Of a stretch of 64,000 nt of DNA, positions 23,334-32,854 are shown piece after piece. Source of the stretch: Microbacterium sp. ProA8 (GTDB taxonomy: Bacteria; Actinomycetota; Actinomycetes; Actinomycetales; Microbacteriaceae); assembly GCF_039905635.1 (NCBI RefSeq), contig NZ_CP157000.1, forward strand, positions 1,054,001-1,118,000, given 5' to 3'. The position numbers and the translations under genes are program-made. Positions within the stretch are counted from its first letter, which is position 1. Every line of letters starts with the position of its first letter. The notes below the pieces were generated by a model. That model searched no databases. It was not told the DNA's origin and saw nothing but the letters and a program-made list of their open reading frames with translations.

Positions 23334-26291
23334 TCAGACCGAGGAGGCGGCCGACGCCGTCGCGACGTACAGCGCGGCGGCCTCGGCGCGGTTGGCGGCG
23401 CCGATCTTCGCCAGGATCGCCGACACGTGCACCGACGCGGTCTTCGGGCTGATGAACAGCCGCTGCCCGATCTGCGGGTTGGTGAGCCCCTCGGCGATCA
23501 GCTCGAGCACCTGAAGCTCCCGTGGGGTCAGCGACGCCACGATCCCGGCCTTCGTCTCGGAGGCGGAGGCGGAGGCGGAGGCGGTGCCTGTCGGAACGAG
23601 GCGGGCCTGCGCCGCGAGCTCCGCGGCCCAGCGCGCGGCGCGCGCGACACCCAGCGCCGGCGCCTCGGCGATGATCGCGCCGAGCAGGTCTGCGGCTTCG
23701 TCGCGCTCGCCCGCGTCGATGAGCGCCCAGGCCAGGCGGCAGCGCGCCGTCTGCAGGTGCCACGTCGGCATGCCGCCGGGAGTCAGCTCGTCCACGAGCG
23801 AGCGCCAGGCCGTCACGCGGTCGTCGGCCGGGGCGCCGTCGCCGTCCGCGAGCACGGCACGGATGAATCTCGACACGCGCCCCGCGAGCTCGTTGTCGGG
23901 CCAGCCGGCGAGGGCTCGCTCGATGCGCGCCCGCACCTCGGGGTCGCCAGGGTGGCCGGGGGAGTGCGTCAGCAGCGCCGCCGTCAGCACGGCATAGCGA
24001 GCCACCGTGCGGCTGCCCTTCGGATGTTCGGCGGCAGCCAGCGCGGCGGTGGCGGCATCCGTACCCTCGCGCGCGTGAAGGTTCAGGGCGGCGTCTGCCC
24101 GCTCGACCACCCACCAGGCGGCCTTGTCGGGAAACAGGCGCTGCGACTCCTCGATGCGGCCGCGCTCGGTCGCGAGCAGGTCATCGCGTTCGCTCAGGCG
24201 GTCGTCCCACGCCAAGTGCGACGAGAGCAGGCGCAGCGTCGAGGCGGCATCGGCGCGGCTCATCAGCCGTCGCGCGCGTCGCGCGTAATGGAGCGCGTTC
24301 TCGGGATGCCCGGTGGCGAACAGGGCGAACGCGACCGATTGGGCGATCGCCGCTCCCGAGCCCCGCTCGATGCCGGCGCGGACGACGTCCTCGTAGTGCT
24401 GGGTGCCGACCACCACGGCCTCGTCGAGGCGCCCGGCCGACACCAGCATGTGGGTGAGCGCATTGCCCACGTACGCGCGCATCGACGGGTCCAGTCGCAG
24501 AGCGACGGCGCGCTGCAGGGGCGCCAGCGCCGCCGCATCCTGATCCTCGTCGCCGGCGAGCCGCCACGCTTCCACGGTCAGCGCGACGGCCAGGGCGGCG
24601 TCGTCGCCCACCTCTTCGGCGAGGGCGATGGCGCGGGCGGCGTGCTCGGCGGCATCTTTCCCGTGCTCGTCGATCGCCATGTTCGTGAGCACGCGGGATA
24701 GCAGCACCCGGGCGCGGCGGTCGTCGAAGCCCTCCAGCAGCGCGACGGCCTCCTCGAGGTCGGCGGGGTGGCCGGTGTGATCGAGGTTGAAGGTCTGGAC
24801 GTACCGCTGCCGCATCAGCGCCGCGCGCATGAGCGGATCGTCCGGGCAGACGGCGAGACCCTCGTTGGCCGACCGCAGGGAGCGCTCGGGGTCGCCGAGG
24901 TCGTGCCATGCCTGCGCCGCATCGAGGTGCAGCGCCGGCAGGGTCGTGCCCGCGCGGGCCTCGGCGTCGGGAACCTGTCCCCAGAGCTCGGCGAGACGCT
25001 CCGCCAGCTTCGCTGAGGTGGCGGGTGAGAACCGCGTGCGGGACTGATGGAGTGCGGTGACCGTCGCATCGAAGGCCGCCGGCAGGTCTCGGGCGGCGAG
25101 CCAGTGCTCGGCGACGGCGGAGGCGTCGTCGAGAGAGTCGCCGCGGTGCTCGCCCAGGTGCTCGGCATAGCGGCGATGCACTCGGACCCGCTCGCTCGGC
25201 AGCATCTCGGCCTCGACGGCCTCGCGCGTGAGCGCGTGGCGGAACGCGTAGCCGGCGCCGTCGGCGGTGATGACGCGCGTGTCGATCGCCTCCCGCACCG
25301 CGGCGTCGAGCGCCGGTTCGTCGAGCGTCGCCACGGCCGCGAGCACGTCGTGGTCGACGTGCACTCCGCCCGCGGCCATCGTGCGCACGACCTGCTGGGC
25401 CTCTGCGCCGAGCCGCATGTAGCGGGCGAGCACGAGCTCCCGCAGCGTGTCGGGCAGGGCGTGGTCGCCGAGATCGACCAGCTCTTCCACCAGGAAGGGG
25501 ATGCCGCCGCTGCGCTGCGCGAGCGCTTCGACCACGCGCGGGTCCAGGCCGCTCGCCAGCTGGTCGACCTGCTCGGCGACCTCGTCGGGCGTGAGCGGCA
25601 TGACCTCCACGCGCACGACGGACCGCGTGCGGTCGAGTTCGGCGAGCACGGGCCGCAGCGGATGGAAGCGGTCGATGTCGTCGGAGCGATAGGTGGCGAC
25701 GATCGTCAGCCGCCGGCCTCGAAGCGTGCTGGCCAGGGTCTTCAGCAGTGCCATGGTGGCGGCATCCGCCCACTGCAGGTCTTCGAGCACGACGACCACA
25801 TGGCGGCGCCGAGACAGCTCCTCGAGCAGCACTTCGATCGCCTCGGCGAACTCGCCCGCCGGCTCGTCGTGCTCGGCGGCCGTGTCGGCGATGCCGGGCA
25901 CGAGCGCCGCGAGGCTCGCGATCGCTGCGGCCGAGCCGGCGGCCTCGCGCAGCGCGTCGGTGCCGACGGCCTCGTGCAGGTCGCGCAGGACGCGTCGGAT
26001 CGGCCCGAACGGTGCGCCGATCGGCCCCAGGTCGACGCACTGCCCGAAGGCCACGACGGGGCTCGCCGCATCCTCTGCGTCGACGGACGGCTTCCCCGAC
26101 CCGAAGTGGTCGGTCGTGACGAGCGCGAGGAACTCCTGCACGAGCCGCGTCTTGCCGACACCCGCCTCTCCGCGCACCACGACGGTGCGGGGGCGACCCC
26201 CGGCAGCCTCGTCGAACGCCTCGAGCAGGGCGGCGAGCTCGTTGTGCCGGCCGACCATGCGCGGGCTCGAGGGGAGTGCGGGCATGCTCAT
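23334..26291 (-). CDS. LAL-type LuxR-family regulator with AAA ATPase domain
   Basis: This 985-residue signal-dependent regulator starts with an AAA-16 type ATPase: Walker A RGEAGVGKTRLVQ (about 40-52) and Walker B VVVVLEDLQWADAA (about 165). A long helical repeat region of TPR type (about 400-890) follows, then a C-terminal LuxR HTH (LTPRELQVLELIAEGLTNPQIGQRLF, KTASVHVSAILAKIGAANRAE). LAL proteins such as MalT bind an inducer and oligomerise to activate transcription. A run of SASASAS residues links the ATPase/TPR part to the HTH. The target genes are unknown. ATG at 26285 is an alternative start. Confidence 0.9.
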   Translation of the reverse strand: MSMPALPSSPRMVGRHNELAALLEAFDEAAGGRPRTVVVRGEAGVGKTRLVQEFLALVTTDHFGSGKPSVDAEDAASPVVAFGQCVDLGPIGAPFGPIRRVLRDLHEAVGTDALREAAGSAAAIASLAALVPGIADTAAEHDEPAGEFAEAIEVLLEELSRRRHVVVVLEDLQWADAATMALLKTLASTLRGRRLTIVATYRSDDIDRFHPLRPVLAELDRTRSVVRVEVMPLTPDEVAEQVDQLASGLDPRVVEALAQRSGGIPFLVEELVDLGDHALPDTLRELVLARYMRLGAEAQQVVRTMAAGGVHVDHDVLAAVATLDEPALDAAVREAIDTRVITADGAGYAFRHALTREAVEAEMLPSERVRVHRRYAEHLGEHRGDSLDDASAVAEHWLAARDLPAAFDATVTALHQSRTRFSPATSAKLAERLAELWGQVPDAEARAGTTLPALHLDAAQAWHDLGDPERSLRSANEGLAVCPDDPLMRAALMRQRYVQTFNLDHTGHPADLEEAVALLEGFDDRRARVLLSRVLTNMAIDEHGKDAAEHAARAIALAEEVGDDAALAVALTVEAWRLAGDEDQDAAALAPLQRAVALRLDPSMRAYVGNALTHMLVSAGRLDEAVVVGTQHYEDVVRAGIERGSGAAIAQSVAFALFATGHPENALHYARRARRLMSRADAASTLRLLSSHLAWDDRLSERDDLLATERGRIEESQRLFPDKAAWWVVERADAALNLHAREGTDAATAALAAAEHPKGSRTVARYAVLTAALLTHSPGHPGDPEVRARIERALAGWPDNELAGRVSRFIRAVLADGDGAPADDRVTAWRSLVDELTPGGMPTWHLQTARCRLAWALIDAGERDEAADLLGAIIAEAPALGVARAARWAAELAAQARLVPTGTASASASASETKAGIVASLTPRELQVLELIAEGLTNPQIGQRLFISPKTASVHVSAILAKIGAANRAEAAALYVATASAASSV

Positions 26292-26322
26292 ATCGTGGCA
26301 CTCCCCGCCGACACGCGGAGCG

Positions 26323-26544
26323 TCATCGCGTGGCGACGGACGTGGTGCTCCGGCCCGCGGCCACCGCACCCGCTCGGGGCGTCCGGTGCGTCGAGGTGCG
26401 CAGCCAGGCGCCGCGCGGACGACGCTGCCCGCCCACGAGGGCCGTGCTCCGCTCGCGCTGAGCCGCGATGAGCTCGTTCTCGCGGACGAGGTCGGCCGCG
26501 CGGTGCTGGTCGAGGAGGTAACCGGCGTAGGTGGTGTCGTTCAT
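26323..26544 (-). CDS. Small hypothetical protein (73 aa)
   Basis: This 73-residue protein begins MNDTTYAGYLLDQHRAADLVRENELIAAQRER, a short amphipathic helix, then turns Arg/Gly/Ser/Thr-rich and basic. GGGAGAG lies about 5 nt before the ATG. It lies just upstream of the LAL gene on the same strand, with 31 nt between. I do not recognise it. Similar small basic proteins next to regulators occur in Microbacteriaceae, but this is a weak impression. Confidence 0.5.
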   Translation of the reverse strand: MNDTTYAGYLLDQHRAADLVRENELIAAQRERSTALVGGQRRPRGAWLRTSTHRTPRAGAVAAGRSTTSVATR

Positions 26545-26736
26545 GAGTCTCTCCCGTCGCGGCGGAACCTCGATGCGGGTTCCGGCGGTGTGCTGACAGG
26601 AACGACTTTCCTCGCTAAGGTGGGTGCTCCCCATCGGGTGGATGCCCTGTGTTGGCGAGCGGGAGTGCCTTAGATGCGTCTCGCGGGGCCTAAGTCATGC
26701 GACCCCCCGGCCTTGGCCGGCGACCGGCGCCGGGCA

Positions 26737-27891
26737 TCAGCCCGCGACGGGACGTTTCGGCCGCGCCCAGCGTGCGGGGAGGTCGGGGCCGTCCCAGACC
26801 TGGATGACGCCCCAGGCCGCGGCGGTGATGGGCACGGCGAGCACAGCGCCGACGATGCCGCCGAGGACCGTGCCTACGGTCAGGGCGACCAGGATGACGA
26901 ACGCGTGCAGCTTCATCGACCGGCCCATGAGCACGGGCTGCAGGAAGTTGCCCTCGAGCTGGTTGACGAGCACGACCACCCCGACGACCAGGAGGGCGTT
27001 GAGGGGCCCGTTCGCAACGAGTGCGACGAGCGCCGCCACGATGCCGGCCACCGTCGCGCCCACGATCGGGATGAAGGCGAGCAGGAAGACGAGCACCGAG
27101 AGCGGGATCGCCAGCGGAACCTGAAGGATCAGCAGACCGATCAGGATGCCGATGGCATCGACGGCTGCGACGGTCGCCGTGCCGCGCACGTACGAGCCCA
27201 GCACCGTCGTGGTCTTGTCGCCGATGCGGCGCGCGCGCAGGTAGTTCGTCCCGCGGAACGGCCGCAGCAGGAACTCCCACATCTGGGGACCGTCCTTGAG
27301 GAAGAAGAACAGGATCGTCACCATGAGCACGAGCCCGGTCACGAAGTTCGCGACCGCGCCGACGCCGGCAAGCGCGCCGGAGCCGAACTGCGCGCTCGTG
27401 ACGAAGTCGGTGAGCGTCTTCACCCACTCATCGAGCTGATCCGGCTGCACGAAGTCGAACGGCAGCGTCTGCATCCAGGCGAGCAGACGCTGGAAGCCGT
27501 CTTCGGCTTGCGCGTACAGGTCGTCCCACTGGTCGCGCACCGCCCACACGATGAGCCAGCTCAGGAGGCCCAGGATCACCACGATGGCGAGCAGCGTGAT
27601 CAGCGTCGCGAGGATCGACGGGATGCCGCGCCGCCGCATCCAGCTCATCACCGGGTTGAACGCGCACGCCAGGATCAGCGCGATCACGAGCGGGATCGTG
27701 ACGAGGGTGAGCGACTGGATCGCGAAGAAGATGGCCGCGGCCACCGTGACCACCACGATGATCTGGATCGCACGGATGCCGAGCTTGCCGAAGCCGTCGG
27801 CCCACAGGCTCCACGGCGCGCGGGTCGCCCGCGGCTCGACGTCGTGCGTGTCGACGACGACGCGCTGAGGGTCGTTTCGGAACAGTCCCAT
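26737..27891 (-). CDS. AI-2E family transporter (TqsA/PerM type)
   Basis: This 384-residue integral membrane protein has the family layout: three N-terminal hydrophobic segments (about 38-90), a soluble helical region (about 120-200), then a C-terminal block of about five helices. The C-terminal block contains the conserved LRARRIGDKTTTVLGSYVRGT, QVPLAIPLSVLVFLLAFIPIVGATVAG and VNQLEGNFLQPVLMGRSMKLH. Members export autoinducer-2, or act as Na+/H+ or other ion exporters, so the substrate is open. TACCCT on the minus strand lies exactly 6 nt before the ATG, so the gene is probably leaderless. Confidence 0.9.
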   Translation of the reverse strand: MGLFRNDPQRVVVDTHDVEPRATRAPWSLWADGFGKLGIRAIQIIVVVTVAAAIFFAIQSLTLVTIPLVIALILACAFNPVMSWMRRRGIPSILATLITLLAIVVILGLLSWLIVWAVRDQWDDLYAQAEDGFQRLLAWMQTLPFDFVQPDQLDEWVKTLTDFVTSAQFGSGALAGVGAVANFVTGLVLMVTILFFFLKDGPQMWEFLLRPFRGTNYLRARRIGDKTTTVLGSYVRGTATVAAVDAIGILIGLLILQVPLAIPLSVLVFLLAFIPIVGATVAGIVAALVALVANGPLNALLVVGVVVLVNQLEGNFLQPVLMGRSMKLHAFVILVALTVGTVLGGIVGAVLAVPITAAAWGVIQVWDGPDLPARWARPKRPVAG

Positions 27892-27954
27892 GTCGCGAGG
27901 GTATGCGTCCGGGGCCTTCCCGCTCTGCGGGTTGCGCGCGAGTCCCGATCCGGG

Positions 27955-29184
27955 CTAGGCGAACGCGCTCATGCCGGTGATGTCGCGGCCGATGAGCAGC
28001 GCCTGCACGCTCTCCGTGCCCTCGTAGGTGTGGATCGCCTCGATGTCGGCCAGGTGCTGCATGACGCCGTTCTCGAGCAGGATGCCGTTGCCGCCGAGCA
28101 TGTCGCGCGCGGTCGAGGCGATCCGTCGGGCGGCGCGGGTGTTGTGGTACTTCGCCAGCGAGGCCTGCGTCGGACGCAGTTCGCCCCGCTCCTCGAGATC
28201 GGCCATCCAGCGGCAGTACAGCTGCATCGCGGTGAGCTCCTCGAGCATGTTCGCCAGGCGCTCCTGCACCATCTGGAACTTGGCGAGGGGCCGTCCGAAC
28301 TGGATCCGCTGCTGCGAGTAGGCGAGTGCCGCCTCGTAGCAGGCGGTGGCGTGGCCGAGCGCCGACCACGCGACGCCTGAGCGGGTGGAGTAGAGCACGG
28401 TCGAGGCATCCTTGAAGCTCCTCGTGCCGGGGAGCACGGCGTCGAGGGGCACCCGCACGCCGTCGAGGGCGATGTGCGCCTGGTGGATGCCGCGCAGCGA
28501 CGCCTTGCCCTGGATCACGGTGCCGGTGTACCCCGGCGTGTCCTGCTCGACGAGGAAGCAGCGGACGGCGCCGTGGAACTCGTCTTCGGCTTCGACGCGC
28601 GCCCACACGAACGTGATGCCGCCTGAGGCGCCGTTGCCGATCCACTTCTTGGCGCCGTCGATCACCCAGGAGTCGCCGTCCTTGCGGGCGACGGTCTCGA
28701 GGGACACCGAGTCGGATCCGTGGTCGGGCTCGGTGAGGGCGAAGGATGCCGGAACCTCGCCGCGCGCGACCGGCACGAGCCAGCGCGCCTGCTGCTCGTC
28801 GCTGCCGAAGAGGGCGAGCGTGCGCAGGGCGAGCCCGCCCTGGACCGCGAGGACGGTGCCGAGCGAGCCGTCGCCGCGCGAGATCTCCATGTTCACCAGA
28901 CCCGCCGCGAGAGGGGAGAGCCGGGTCAGAGCCGGGTGCGCGATGCCGTCGGTGAAGAGGTCGAGCTCGCCCATGCGCATGGCGAGATCGAGCGGGTATT
29001 CGGCGGTGTCCCAGGCGTCGAGCATGCGCGTGCCGACCTCGTCGATGTAGGACTCGGCGCGTTCCCACGCCTCGCGATCGGCGGCCGGGATGTCGGCGAA
29101 CACGGCGTAGTAGTCGGTGCCGCGGCGGGCGGTGACGTCGTAGCCTTCGACGCTCTGACCGGGGCGGGGCTGGAAGTCGGCCAT
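27955..29184 (-). CDS. Acyl-CoA dehydrogenase, glutaryl-CoA dehydrogenase-like
   Basis: This 409-residue flavoenzyme forms the double bond in acyl-CoA substrates. FAD/substrate motifs are visible: ASFALTEPDHGSDS (about 155-168), WVIDGAKKWIGN (about 190) and RDMLGGNGILLENGV near the C-terminus. The catalytic glutamate is in HTYEGTES. The sequence is closest in appearance to glutaryl-CoA/short-branched chain dehydrogenases. It lies alone and divergent from the SDR-TetR operon. The start at 29184 follows AGGAG. Its promoter region has no CATACCG box of its own. A dispersed repeat (29287-29395) sits between it and the SDR operon. Confidence 0.9.
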   Translation of the reverse strand: MADFQPRPGQSVEGYDVTARRGTDYYAVFADIPAADREAWERAESYIDEVGTRMLDAWDTAEYPLDLAMRMGELDLFTDGIAHPALTRLSPLAAGLVNMEISRGDGSLGTVLAVQGGLALRTLALFGSDEQQARWLVPVARGEVPASFALTEPDHGSDSVSLETVARKDGDSWVIDGAKKWIGNGASGGITFVWARVEAEDEFHGAVRCFLVEQDTPGYTGTVIQGKASLRGIHQAHIALDGVRVPLDAVLPGTRSFKDASTVLYSTRSGVAWSALGHATACYEAALAYSQQRIQFGRPLAKFQMVQERLANMLEELTAMQLYCRWMADLEERGELRPTQASLAKYHNTRAARRIASTARDMLGGNGILLENGVMQHLADIEAIHTYEGTESVQALLIGRDITGMSAFA

Positions 29185-29286
29185 GATCGGGCTCCTGACG
29201 CGGTGTGACGGGTGCTGCGGCATCCGGTTCAGTGGAACTGAATCCCACGAACCATAGTACTCAGTGTCACCCGATTCCTGCTGGCC

Positions 29287-29395
29287 GCGTTTCGTCTCGC
29301 TCGTACGTCGCTCGGTCAACGACCGGGTCGAGGGAGACGACGAGGTCAGCCTGCCGACGCGCCGGTCGGTGAGCGAGCGAATCGAGACGAAACGC
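29287..29395. repeat. GTTTCGTCTCG inverted repeat (copy 2)
   Basis: GCGTTTCGTCTCG at the left end and CGAGACGAAACGC at the right end are perfect complements, and the inner CTCGGTCAACGACCGG half-matches GCCGGTCGGTGAGCGAG. It fills the divergent gap between the acyl-CoA dehydrogenase and SDR genes. Confidence 0.8.
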
Positions 29396-29419
29396 AGCCT
29401 CAGCGTCTGCTAACGTGGG

Positions 29420-29438
29420 AAACCGACCAGCCGGTATG
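29420..29438. promoter_or_regulatory. CATACCG box A, operator of the SDR-TetR-Qor operon
   Basis: The minus strand reads CATACCGGCTGGTCGGTTT, one of four copies of CATACCGnnnGGTCGGTnT in the window. The end of the box contains TATGTT (29434-29439 on the plus strand), which can serve as the -10 of the SDR gene that starts at 29476. A TetR repressor bound here would block its own operon. The pattern resembles TACCGACCG-type operators of acyl-CoA-sensing TetR proteins. Confidence 0.7.
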
Positions 29439-29475
29439 TTTGCCCGTCGCAGTCGTTCTGTCGCAAGGAGGCGCC

Positions 29476-30228
29476 ATGACCCACGACCACGCCCGCCGTT
29501 TCGAGGGCACGGTGTCGCTCGTCACCGGTTCGAGCCGCGGCATCGGCTTCGCGATCGCACGACGCCTGGTCGACGAGGGCGGATCGGTCGTCCTCACCGG
29601 CCGCAAGCAGGACTCCCTCGATTCCGCCGTCGCCGAACTCGGCGACGCTGCGACCGCCGTCGCGGGCCGCGCCGACGATGCCGACCACCGTGCCGCCGTC
29701 TTCGCGCACATCGGCGAGCGCCACGGCCGGCTCGACCACCTGGTCAACAACACCGGCATCAACCCGGTCTACGGCCCGATCGTCGACGTCGACGCCGCGG
29801 CGGCGCGCAAGATCCTCGAGGTCAACGTGGTCTCGGCGCTGGACTGGACGCGTGCCGCGCTCGCCGCCGGCCTCTCCCGCTCGGTCGTCAACATCGCCTC
29901 GGTCGCCGGCCTCGGCGCGAGTCCCGGTATCGCGTTCTACGGCATCTCGAAGGCCGCCCTCATCAACCTCACGGCGCAGCTCGCGTACGAGTTGGCGCCC
30001 GGCATCCGCGTGAACGCGGTCGCGCCGGCCGTCATCAAGACGGCGTTCGCCCGGGCGCTCTACGAGGGGCACGAGGCCCAGGCGTCCGCCGCGTATCCGC
30101 TCGCGCGTCTGGGCGAGCCGGCAGACGTGGCCGGTCCGGTCGCGTTCCTGCTGTCGGACGACGCCGCGTGGATCACCGGCCAGACGCTGCCGATCGACGG
30201 CGGCGCCGGCATCCGTCCCCTCACGTGA
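29476..30228 (+). CDS. SDR-family oxidoreductase (FabG-like)
   Basis: This 250-residue short-chain dehydrogenase/reductase has the NAD(P) motif TGSSRGIGFA (about 16-25), NNTGIN in place of the usual NNAG, the catalytic Ser region VVNIASVAG and YGISKAA with Tyr and Lys of the active site. The C-terminal WITGQTLPIDGGAGI is typical of 3-oxoacyl-ACP reductase-like SDRs. AAGGAGG precedes the ATG. It is the first gene of the operon with a TetR regulator and a Qor-like enzyme, so it probably acts on a hydroxyacyl or keto intermediate of the same pathway. Confidence 0.88.
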   Translation: MTHDHARRFEGTVSLVTGSSRGIGFAIARRLVDEGGSVVLTGRKQDSLDSAVAELGDAATAVAGRADDADHRAAVFAHIGERHGRLDHLVNNTGINPVYGPIVDVDAAAARKILEVNVVSALDWTRAALAAGLSRSVVNIASVAGLGASPGIAFYGISKAALINLTAQLAYELAPGIRVNAVAPAVIKTAFARALYEGHEAQASAAYPLARLGEPADVAGPVAFLLSDDAAWITGQTLPIDGGAGIRPLT

Positions 30229-30264
30229 CGGGATGCGCGACCGGTTCGGGTGAAGGATGAAGGC

Positions 30265-30855
30265 ATGAAGGATTCCCACGTCGCCGACGACGTCACCCGC
30301 GCCGCCGTCGAGCTGTTCGCCCGCCAGGGCTACGCCAACACGAGCGTGCAGCAGATCGTCGAGGCCGCCGGCGTCACCAAGGGCGCGATGTACCACTACT
30401 TCGAGTCGAAGGACGACCTGCTCTTCGGCATCTACGAGCGGCTGCTGACGCTGCAGAAGGCGCATCTCGACGACATCATCGGCCGGGGCGGCACCGTCGA
30501 CGAGGTGCTGCGCGCCGTCTGCGTGGACGTGCTCGAGACCTCGATCGACTCGATGGAGGAGGGGGCGGTGTTCTTCCGCAGCCTCAACATGCTGTCGGCA
30601 CCCCGCCGGCAGGAGGTCACGCGCCGCCGCCGCGCCTACCACGACGAGTTCGCCGAGCTCATCTCGCGTGGGCAGGCCGAGGGCCTGTACCGCACCGACA
30701 TCCCGCTCGCGATGCTGGTCGCCCACTTCTTCAGCGACGTGCACTACCTGTCGCACTGGTACTCGCCCGAAGGGCCCGAAGACAAGACGCTCGTCGCCGA
30801 GCAGCTGACCGACCTGTTCCTGACCAGTCTGAGGAGAACGGATGCCGCACCCTGA
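30265..30855 (+). CDS. TetR-family regulator (KstR2/acyl-CoA type), likely regulator of the CATACCG boxes
   Basis: This 196-residue TetR protein has the HTH QGYANTSVQQIVEAAGVTKGAMYHYFESKDDLL (about 20-55). The C-terminal ligand domain (EEGAVFFRSLNMLSAPRR, LISRGQAEGLYRTD, HFFSDVHYLSHWYSPEG) resembles KstR2-like regulators that sense CoA thioesters. It lies in the operon headed by box A, and the next gene starts inside it (14-nt overlap). I infer that it binds all four CATACCG boxes. ATG at 30265 is preferred over a GTG at 30250. Confidence 0.85.
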   Translation: MKDSHVADDVTRAAVELFARQGYANTSVQQIVEAAGVTKGAMYHYFESKDDLLFGIYERLLTLQKAHLDDIIGRGGTVDEVLRAVCVDVLETSIDSMEEGAVFFRSLNMLSAPRRQEVTRRRRAYHDEFAELISRGQAEGLYRTDIPLAMLVAHFFSDVHYLSHWYSPEGPEDKTLVAEQLTDLFLTSLRRTDAAP

Positions 30856-31879
30856 GGTGACCCCGAGGTCCGACGCTGCGGGCGCCCTGCCCGACGCGAT
30901 GCGCGCGTGGCGCGTGACGCGGCTGGGCGAGCCCGCGGAGGCCCTGTCACTCGACACCGTCGCCGTGCCCGCACCCGCCGCGGGGGAGGTGCTCGTGAAG
31001 GTCGCCGCCGTCGCGGCCAACTTCCCCGACGTGCTGCTGTGCCGGGGCGAGTACCAGGTGAAGCCCGAGCTGCCGTTCAGCCCCGGGATCGAGCTGGCCG
31101 GAGTCGTCGCCGCAGTGGGCGACGGGGTCGCGGGACTCGCAGTGGGGGAGCGCGTCGTCGGATCGAAGATCGGTGTGCTCTCGGAGTACGCGGTGCTGCC
31201 GGCATCCGATGTCTGGCGGGCCCCTTCCGCGTTGTCGGACGCCGAGGCCGCCGGTCTGACGGTCGCGTACCAGACGGCGTGGTTCGGACTCCACCGCCGC
31301 GCGGCGCTGCAGCCGGGTGAGTGGCTGCTGGTGCATGCCGCCGCGGGCGGCGTGGGGCTGGCGGCCGTGCAGCTCGGCGTCGCCGCCGGTGCGCGCGTCA
31401 TCGGTGTCGTGGGGTCGGACGCCAAGGCCGCGGTCGCTCGCGAGGCGGGGGCCGAGGTCGTGCTGGTGCGCGGTTCCGACGATCTCGCCGCCGGAGTCAA
31501 GGCCGCGACCGGCGGCCACGGCGCCGACGTCGTCTTCGATCCGGTGGGCGGGGCGGCCTTCGACGCCTCGACCAAGTGCATCGCCTTCGAGGGGCGCATC
31601 GTGGTCGTCGGCTTCGCCGGCGGCACGATCCAGACGCTGCCCGCGGGTCACGTGCTCGTCAAGAACTACTCCGTGCTGGGCCTGCACTGGGGCATGTACC
31701 CCCGCGTGCGTCCTGATCTCATCGACGTGGCGCGGACGGAGCTGACGCGCCTGGCCGATGCAGGGACGATCCGCCCGGTCGTCGACCACGCCGTGCCGTT
31801 CGAGCAGGCGCCCGAGGCGCTCACGGCACTCGCGTCGGGATCGACCGTCGGCCGCGTCGTGATCGAGCTGACGTCGTGA
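30842..31879 (+). CDS. Zinc-independent NADPH:quinone reductase-like enzyme (MDR superfamily)
   Basis: This 345-residue protein belongs to the Qor subgroup of medium-chain dehydrogenases. It has the cofactor motif AAAGGVGLAAVQLGVAAGARVIG (about 163-185), the GroES-like N-terminal domain (LPFSPGIELAGVVAAVGDGV) and no zinc-ligand cysteines. It may reduce a quinone or an enoyl-CoA/enone. GAGGAG lies 7 nt before the ATG, which starts 14 nt inside the TetR gene. A mono-specific substrate cannot be assigned. Confidence 0.88.
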   Translation: MPHPEVTPRSDAAGALPDAMRAWRVTRLGEPAEALSLDTVAVPAPAAGEVLVKVAAVAANFPDVLLCRGEYQVKPELPFSPGIELAGVVAAVGDGVAGLAVGERVVGSKIGVLSEYAVLPASDVWRAPSALSDAEAAGLTVAYQTAWFGLHRRAALQPGEWLLVHAAAGGVGLAAVQLGVAAGARVIGVVGSDAKAAVAREAGAEVVLVRGSDDLAAGVKAATGGHGADVVFDPVGGAAFDASTKCIAFEGRIVVVGFAGGTIQTLPAGHVLVKNYSVLGLHWGMYPRVRPDLIDVARTELTRLADAGTIRPVVDHAVPFEQAPEALTALASGSTVGRVVIELTS

Positions 31880-32021
31880 GCGGGCGTCGTCTCGATGTCA
31901 GGTGGCGGTGTTCGCTTCATGCGCTCTCGCCGAACGCACACGATGCGTGCGTGACGGACGTGTGTTGTCGGCGTGAGCACATGATGCGCACGGATGCCGC
32001 GACCCAGGCGGGGAGCGCGCG
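31880..32021. other. 142-bp intergenic region before the second SDR gene
   Basis: It contains ACGCAC/GTGCGT arms (31934-31939 and 31947-31952) separated by 7 nt, a possible operator, but no copy of the CATACCG box. No small gene is evident. GGGGAG about 6 nt before the GTG at 32022 is the ribosome binding site of the next gene. Confidence 0.3.
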
Positions 32022-32762
32022 GTGAATCGGTTCGGACTGGATGGCCGCGTCGCGCTCGTCACCGGCGGGGCGCGCGGCATCGGGGAGGCGTACGTCCGAG
32101 CACTGCACGCGGCCGGCGCCCGGGTCGTGATCGCTGACATCCTCGACGACGACGGCGTCGCGCTCGCTGCGGGCCTCGGCGATGGCGCACTGTTCGTCCA
32201 CCTCGATGTGACGGACGAGAAGGCATGGGATGCCGCGGTGGCGGCATCCGTCGACGCCTTCGACTCGCTCGACGTGCTCGTCAACAATGCCGGCATCGCG
32301 AACGCCGCGCCGATCGAGCACCTCACCACTGAGAAGTGGAACGCCGTCATCGCCGTGAACCTCACCGGCGTCTTCTTCGGCTGCCGGGCGGCCGTGCCGA
32401 TCATGAAGGCGCAGGGCCGGGGCTCCATCATCAACATCTCGTCCGTCGAGGGCATGCGCGGCAGCCCCGGACTGCACGGCTACACCGCGGCGAAGTTCGG
32501 CGTGCGCGGGCTCTCGCAGTCGCTCGCCGTCGAGCTCGGCGCGTTCGGCATCCGCGTCAACTCGGTGCACCCGGGTTTCATCAACACGCAGATGACGACG
32601 CGCATCGACCCGGCGCACCTCGACATCCCGCTCGGACGACCGGGTGAGCCGTCGGACCTCGCCGGCACCATCGTGTTCCTCGCCTCCGACGCCTCGTCGT
32701 TCACGAGCGGCGCCGAGTTCGTCGTCGACGGCGGCATGATCGCCGGGATCCCGCACAAGTAG
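32022..32762 (+). CDS. SDR-family oxidoreductase (3-alpha-hydroxysteroid/glucose dehydrogenase-like)
   Basis: This 246-residue classical SDR has TGGARGIGEA (cofactor motif, about 14-23), NNAGIAN, the catalytic Ser-Tyr-Lys set in IINISSVEG and YTAAKFG, and TSGAEFVVDGGMI at the end. The start is GTG at 32022. Sequences of this appearance are often annotated as glucose 1-dehydrogenase or 3-alpha/20-beta-hydroxysteroid dehydrogenase. The substrate here is unknown and I expect a hydroxyacyl intermediate, given the catabolic neighbours. Confidence 0.88.
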   Translation: MNRFGLDGRVALVTGGARGIGEAYVRALHAAGARVVIADILDDDGVALAAGLGDGALFVHLDVTDEKAWDAAVAASVDAFDSLDVLVNNAGIANAAPIEHLTTEKWNAVIAVNLTGVFFGCRAAVPIMKAQGRGSIINISSVEGMRGSPGLHGYTAAKFGVRGLSQSLAVELGAFGIRVNSVHPGFINTQMTTRIDPAHLDIPLGRPGEPSDLAGTIVFLASDASSFTSGAEFVVDGGMIAGIPHK

Positions 32763-32854
32763 CCGTTCCGAGAGTGCCGGACCGGCTGGGGCCTCCGCAC
32801 GGGCCTTTCCGAGCGGGCGGCCTCGCCCCGCGCCGCCGTCTGCCGGGGTGGACG